NCBI GenBank assembly: GCA_964034945.1
Contig: OZ035961.1
Location: 368,001-432,000, forward strand
Direction: 5' to 3'
Length of the DNA: 64,000 bases
DNA from: Chrysopilus asiliformis
Taxonomy: Eukaryota > Arthropoda > Insecta > Diptera > Rhagionidae
The notes under the pieces are model-generated. The model was not told the origin of the DNA, did no database searches, and saw only the letters and a list, made by a program, of their open reading frames with translations. Shown here piece by piece: positions 62,330-64,000 of the stretch (within the stretch, counting starts at the first letter, position 1; each line of letters begins with the position of its first letter). The position numbers and the translations under genes were made by a program.

Positions 62330-64000
62330 GTACAATACACTGTATTTATTATTCAATTATGTTTAGATTTTGCAACCGTACTTGAAATTCTCAATTATAA
62401 ATATTAAACCATTTAGAGTGGAGCAATGAAAAATTGTTGATTTTTCGGTAAAAACGGTTAACAAAAAACAGTACCCTTAGTACGTGTTTAAATTGTCTTA
62501 ATAGTATGAAAGAAAGAACCTAATGACATTGATTTCGATCTCATTATCTGTATAAATTTATTCTATAATTTACCGAAATCAACTCGGAAATGATTGTTAC
62601 CTTCTGTTATGGCGAGTGATTTGTCAATGTTGAATTTCAATGAGTTAAAATTGAGGAACTGAACTAGCGAGATAGAATATTGAGAAGTTGAGTAAATATA
62701 GTATGAAAATGTTCTGTCTGGGAAATGATTACCCGATAAAAAAATTTTCATGAAAAAATAAATACAATTGTGTGTCGAGTTTATGTAAAATCGTGGTTGT
62801 TAAAATGTTTTTATAATTTCTTGCTAACATGCGCACTGCATAAAAAAAAATGGAGAGTTTAATGCGTTTTCATGAGTTCTTGTCAAAGTATATTTAAATA
62901 AAAATGGAAAAAATATGAACCTGTTTTGGATTGGTCGATTAAAGTAGATATTTTCTCTCTTTCAAAAAATTCGATTTAAGTCGGAGTTGAAGATTGAGGT
63001 ACCGACTGCACAGCCTTGTTTATATGTATCATCAAAAACTAAAACTTTTTGTTTCGAAGGCGACCGAAAATTTAAAATCCTTTTTTAAAAGACGAAAGAT
63101 GAAAAACGATTGTTAGAGGTCCAAAAACTTGAGGGTCATTTTTGGGGTCGTTCTGCGAGGCTCTTAAATCCTCGGAAAGATAATTACGACGCTATATCTT
63201 TAATAAAAATTACATAAATTTGTCGTATTTTCCGGCATCTATATTAAACATTAAAGGATGAAAAGGAAAGGCAAAAATATTTTTCATAAACGTAACTGAT
63301 TTATCTGAAGTGGATCTAAGCAGTACCCAAGCGAATTGCCGACTGTATTATTAAAGGTCACCACATAATAAAACATTTATCCCAGTAATAAGAGATTGCT
63401 TTAACGAACTCGTATGTAACTTTAATACCTGAATGCTAAATGTTAAATAATCGCCGATTTGCCATTATGACCCAATTTTAAGCAACAATATTTGTGTCTA
63501 ACCAGTCTAACCGGCAAACAATCAACAAATCAATTATTGATCTTCACGGTCAATGCAAGAAATATCCCATAATGTAAAAAATTTTAGGCAATGAAACATC
63601 CATCAATCACCAGAACGAGTTGAAATTCATCTTCGAGAAATAAGACGACAATTGATCCAACAAGATTTTCTGCGATTTTCAGATGAAAGTCAAACAACTT
63701 TCGTTACTTAATCAATTTGCATCTGTATCTGTGGTGATCAACTCACCTTATGTCAACCGATCGTCTTATATTGGTCACCTCAGGTTTTTCTGATATGTCT
63801 GAGAAATTTGTTGAATGTTTTTTTGTCTACAACGTACTCGAAATGCCGACAACACCTAAAGCCTTGCGTTTAACGTGTAGTTTTTTTTAAAAGAAGGTAT
63901 ATATTTTTAAAGATGCTTAAATTTAAGCGATTACGTAATGTGCGACATCTATCAGATTCACTGTACTCTGTGCTGCCAATATCAGATTTTTACCCATCTT
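62330..64000. other. AT-rich end of window
   Basis: No coding exon supported; would be the first intron of the gene whose promoter is proposed at 62075. Confidence 0.4.

Overview
This is eukaryotic, AT-rich insect DNA: genes are split by many introns of about 50-60 bases with GT..AG borders, and the recognisable proteins (Ir40a, pyrexia, salvador, presenilin, neuroparsin) are insect ones. The short introns, TATA+initiator promoters and mariner/PIF/hAT relics fit Diptera, but this gene order is not the one I know from Drosophila and a neuroparsin gene is present, so a non-Drosophila fly or midge is most likely. All exon models were read by hand from splice sites, reading phase and family resemblance; no search was run.

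Region by region. 0.1-2.8 kb: a dead mariner and an internally deleted PIF/Harbinger element. 3.5-8.2 kb (+): Golgi alpha-mannosidase II, 13 exons. 8.6-9.1 kb (-): small coiled-coil protein of unknown role. 9.7-11.3 kb (-): JmjC protein HSPBAP1. 11.6-14.6 kb (-): ionotropic receptor Ir40a. 15.0-17.2 kb (-): presenilin. 18.3-18.8 kb (+): small one-pass membrane protein. 19.9-22.1 kb (-): salvador, head to head with mRpL40 (22.6-23.3 kb, +). 24.0-24.5 kb (+): a neuroparsin / ovary ecdysteroidogenic hormone-like peptide. 25-41 kb: gene-poor and repeat-rich, with an orphan ORF behind a strong core promoter (27.6-28.4 kb), a decayed LINE, a 25-bp minisatellite and a hAT element with perfect 8-bp target duplications and other repeats nested inside it. 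41.2-57.8 kb (+): three tandem TRPA channel genes of the pyrexia type. The third is the conserved copy and lies, in opposite orientation, wholly inside a 7.1-kb intron of Coq6 (49.4-58.6 kb, -). 58.6-64 kb: no coding gene seen, but a probable promoter and 5' UTR exon at 62.1-62.3 kb point to a gene continuing past the right edge.

The most interesting items are the pyrexia triplication (two fast-diverging copies beside a conserved one nested in Coq6), the 12-cysteine neuroparsin, a stray copy of a presenilin exon/intron border 0.8 kb upstream of the gene, and the nested transposon cluster at 38.5-40.3 kb. The genes do not form one pathway; themes that recur are sensory channels (Ir40a, three TRPA genes), signalling (presenilin, salvador, neuroparsin) and mitochondria (mRpL40, Coq6).
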